From positions 58,013,578 through 58,077,577 of the forward strand of contig NW_019211456.1 of NCBI RefSeq assembly GCF_002443255.2: a stretch of DNA of 64,000 bases, given 5' to 3'. The translations under genes and the position numbers were made by a program. This stretch comes from Varroa destructor. Its lineage: Eukaryota > Arthropoda > Arachnida > Mesostigmata > Varroidae. Below the pieces are notes generated by a model that had not been told where the DNA came from, searched no databases, and saw only the letters and a list, made by a program, of their open reading frames with translations. Shown in pieces: positions 63,901-64,000 of the stretch (position 1 is its first letter; every line of letters starts with the position of its first letter).

Positions 63901-64000
63901 ATAGGGGAAACAGCAGTAACGAGCGGTACCTTTGCCTTACAGCTTAGTACCCCCGTGCAGCGTGCGACCAGTTGGAACATGCTAGCCCCTGGATACGGTA
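51901..64000. other. gene-poor AT-rich region at the right end
   Basis: I find only short open frames, a TA microsatellite (52954-52977), an A run near 58613-58628, a palindrome pair at 56581-56610 and a T7-promoter-like string at 60477-60492. It may be intergenic, or a long intron of a gene outside the window. Confidence 0.45.
52954..52977 (+). repeat. TA microsatellite
   Basis: An uninterrupted TA run of 24 bases. Confidence 0.9.

Overview
The window is nuclear DNA from an animal, most likely an arthropod. It is AT-rich with long introns, scattered microsatellites and GT-AG splice sites. A short interstitial run of the arthropod telomere unit TTAGG lies at 4277-4295. A chelicerate such as a mite is a reasonable guess but is not shown by the sequence. 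No alignment or database search was run; family assignments rest on motifs, spacing and exon phases read directly.

Two genes can be supported, arranged head to head. The first, on the minus strand, fills the left half (31414 down to 951, then off the left edge). It is a Draper/MEGF10/CED-1-type engulfment receptor. I rebuilt 16 coding exons whose phases all agree, giving 671 residues: signal peptide, EMI domain and 13 EGF/Nimrod-type repeats. The remaining repeats, the membrane segment and the signalling tail must lie left of position 1.

The second gene, on the plus strand at 34204-39501, is a complete six-exon PP1-like Ser/Thr phosphatase of 366 residues. All the catalytic motifs I know for the family are intact. 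It has a Lys-rich N-terminal extension and lacks the usual PP1 C-terminal tail. The two start codons are 2.8 kb apart, so promoter elements for both probably lie between 31.4 and 34.2 kb.

The right-hand 24.5 kb (39502-64000) has no gene I can support. It holds a candidate poly(A) signal, microsatellites and a GC-richer stretch at about 49.7-51.8 kb. Within that stretch are a TATA box, a GC-box and inverted CTCF-like motifs, which could be the promoter of an unannotated gene. It also holds one copy of a two-copy dispersed repeat, a pair of identical palindromes and a 16-base match to the phage T7 promoter core. Nothing here points to a bacterial-type system, a virus or an intact transposon.
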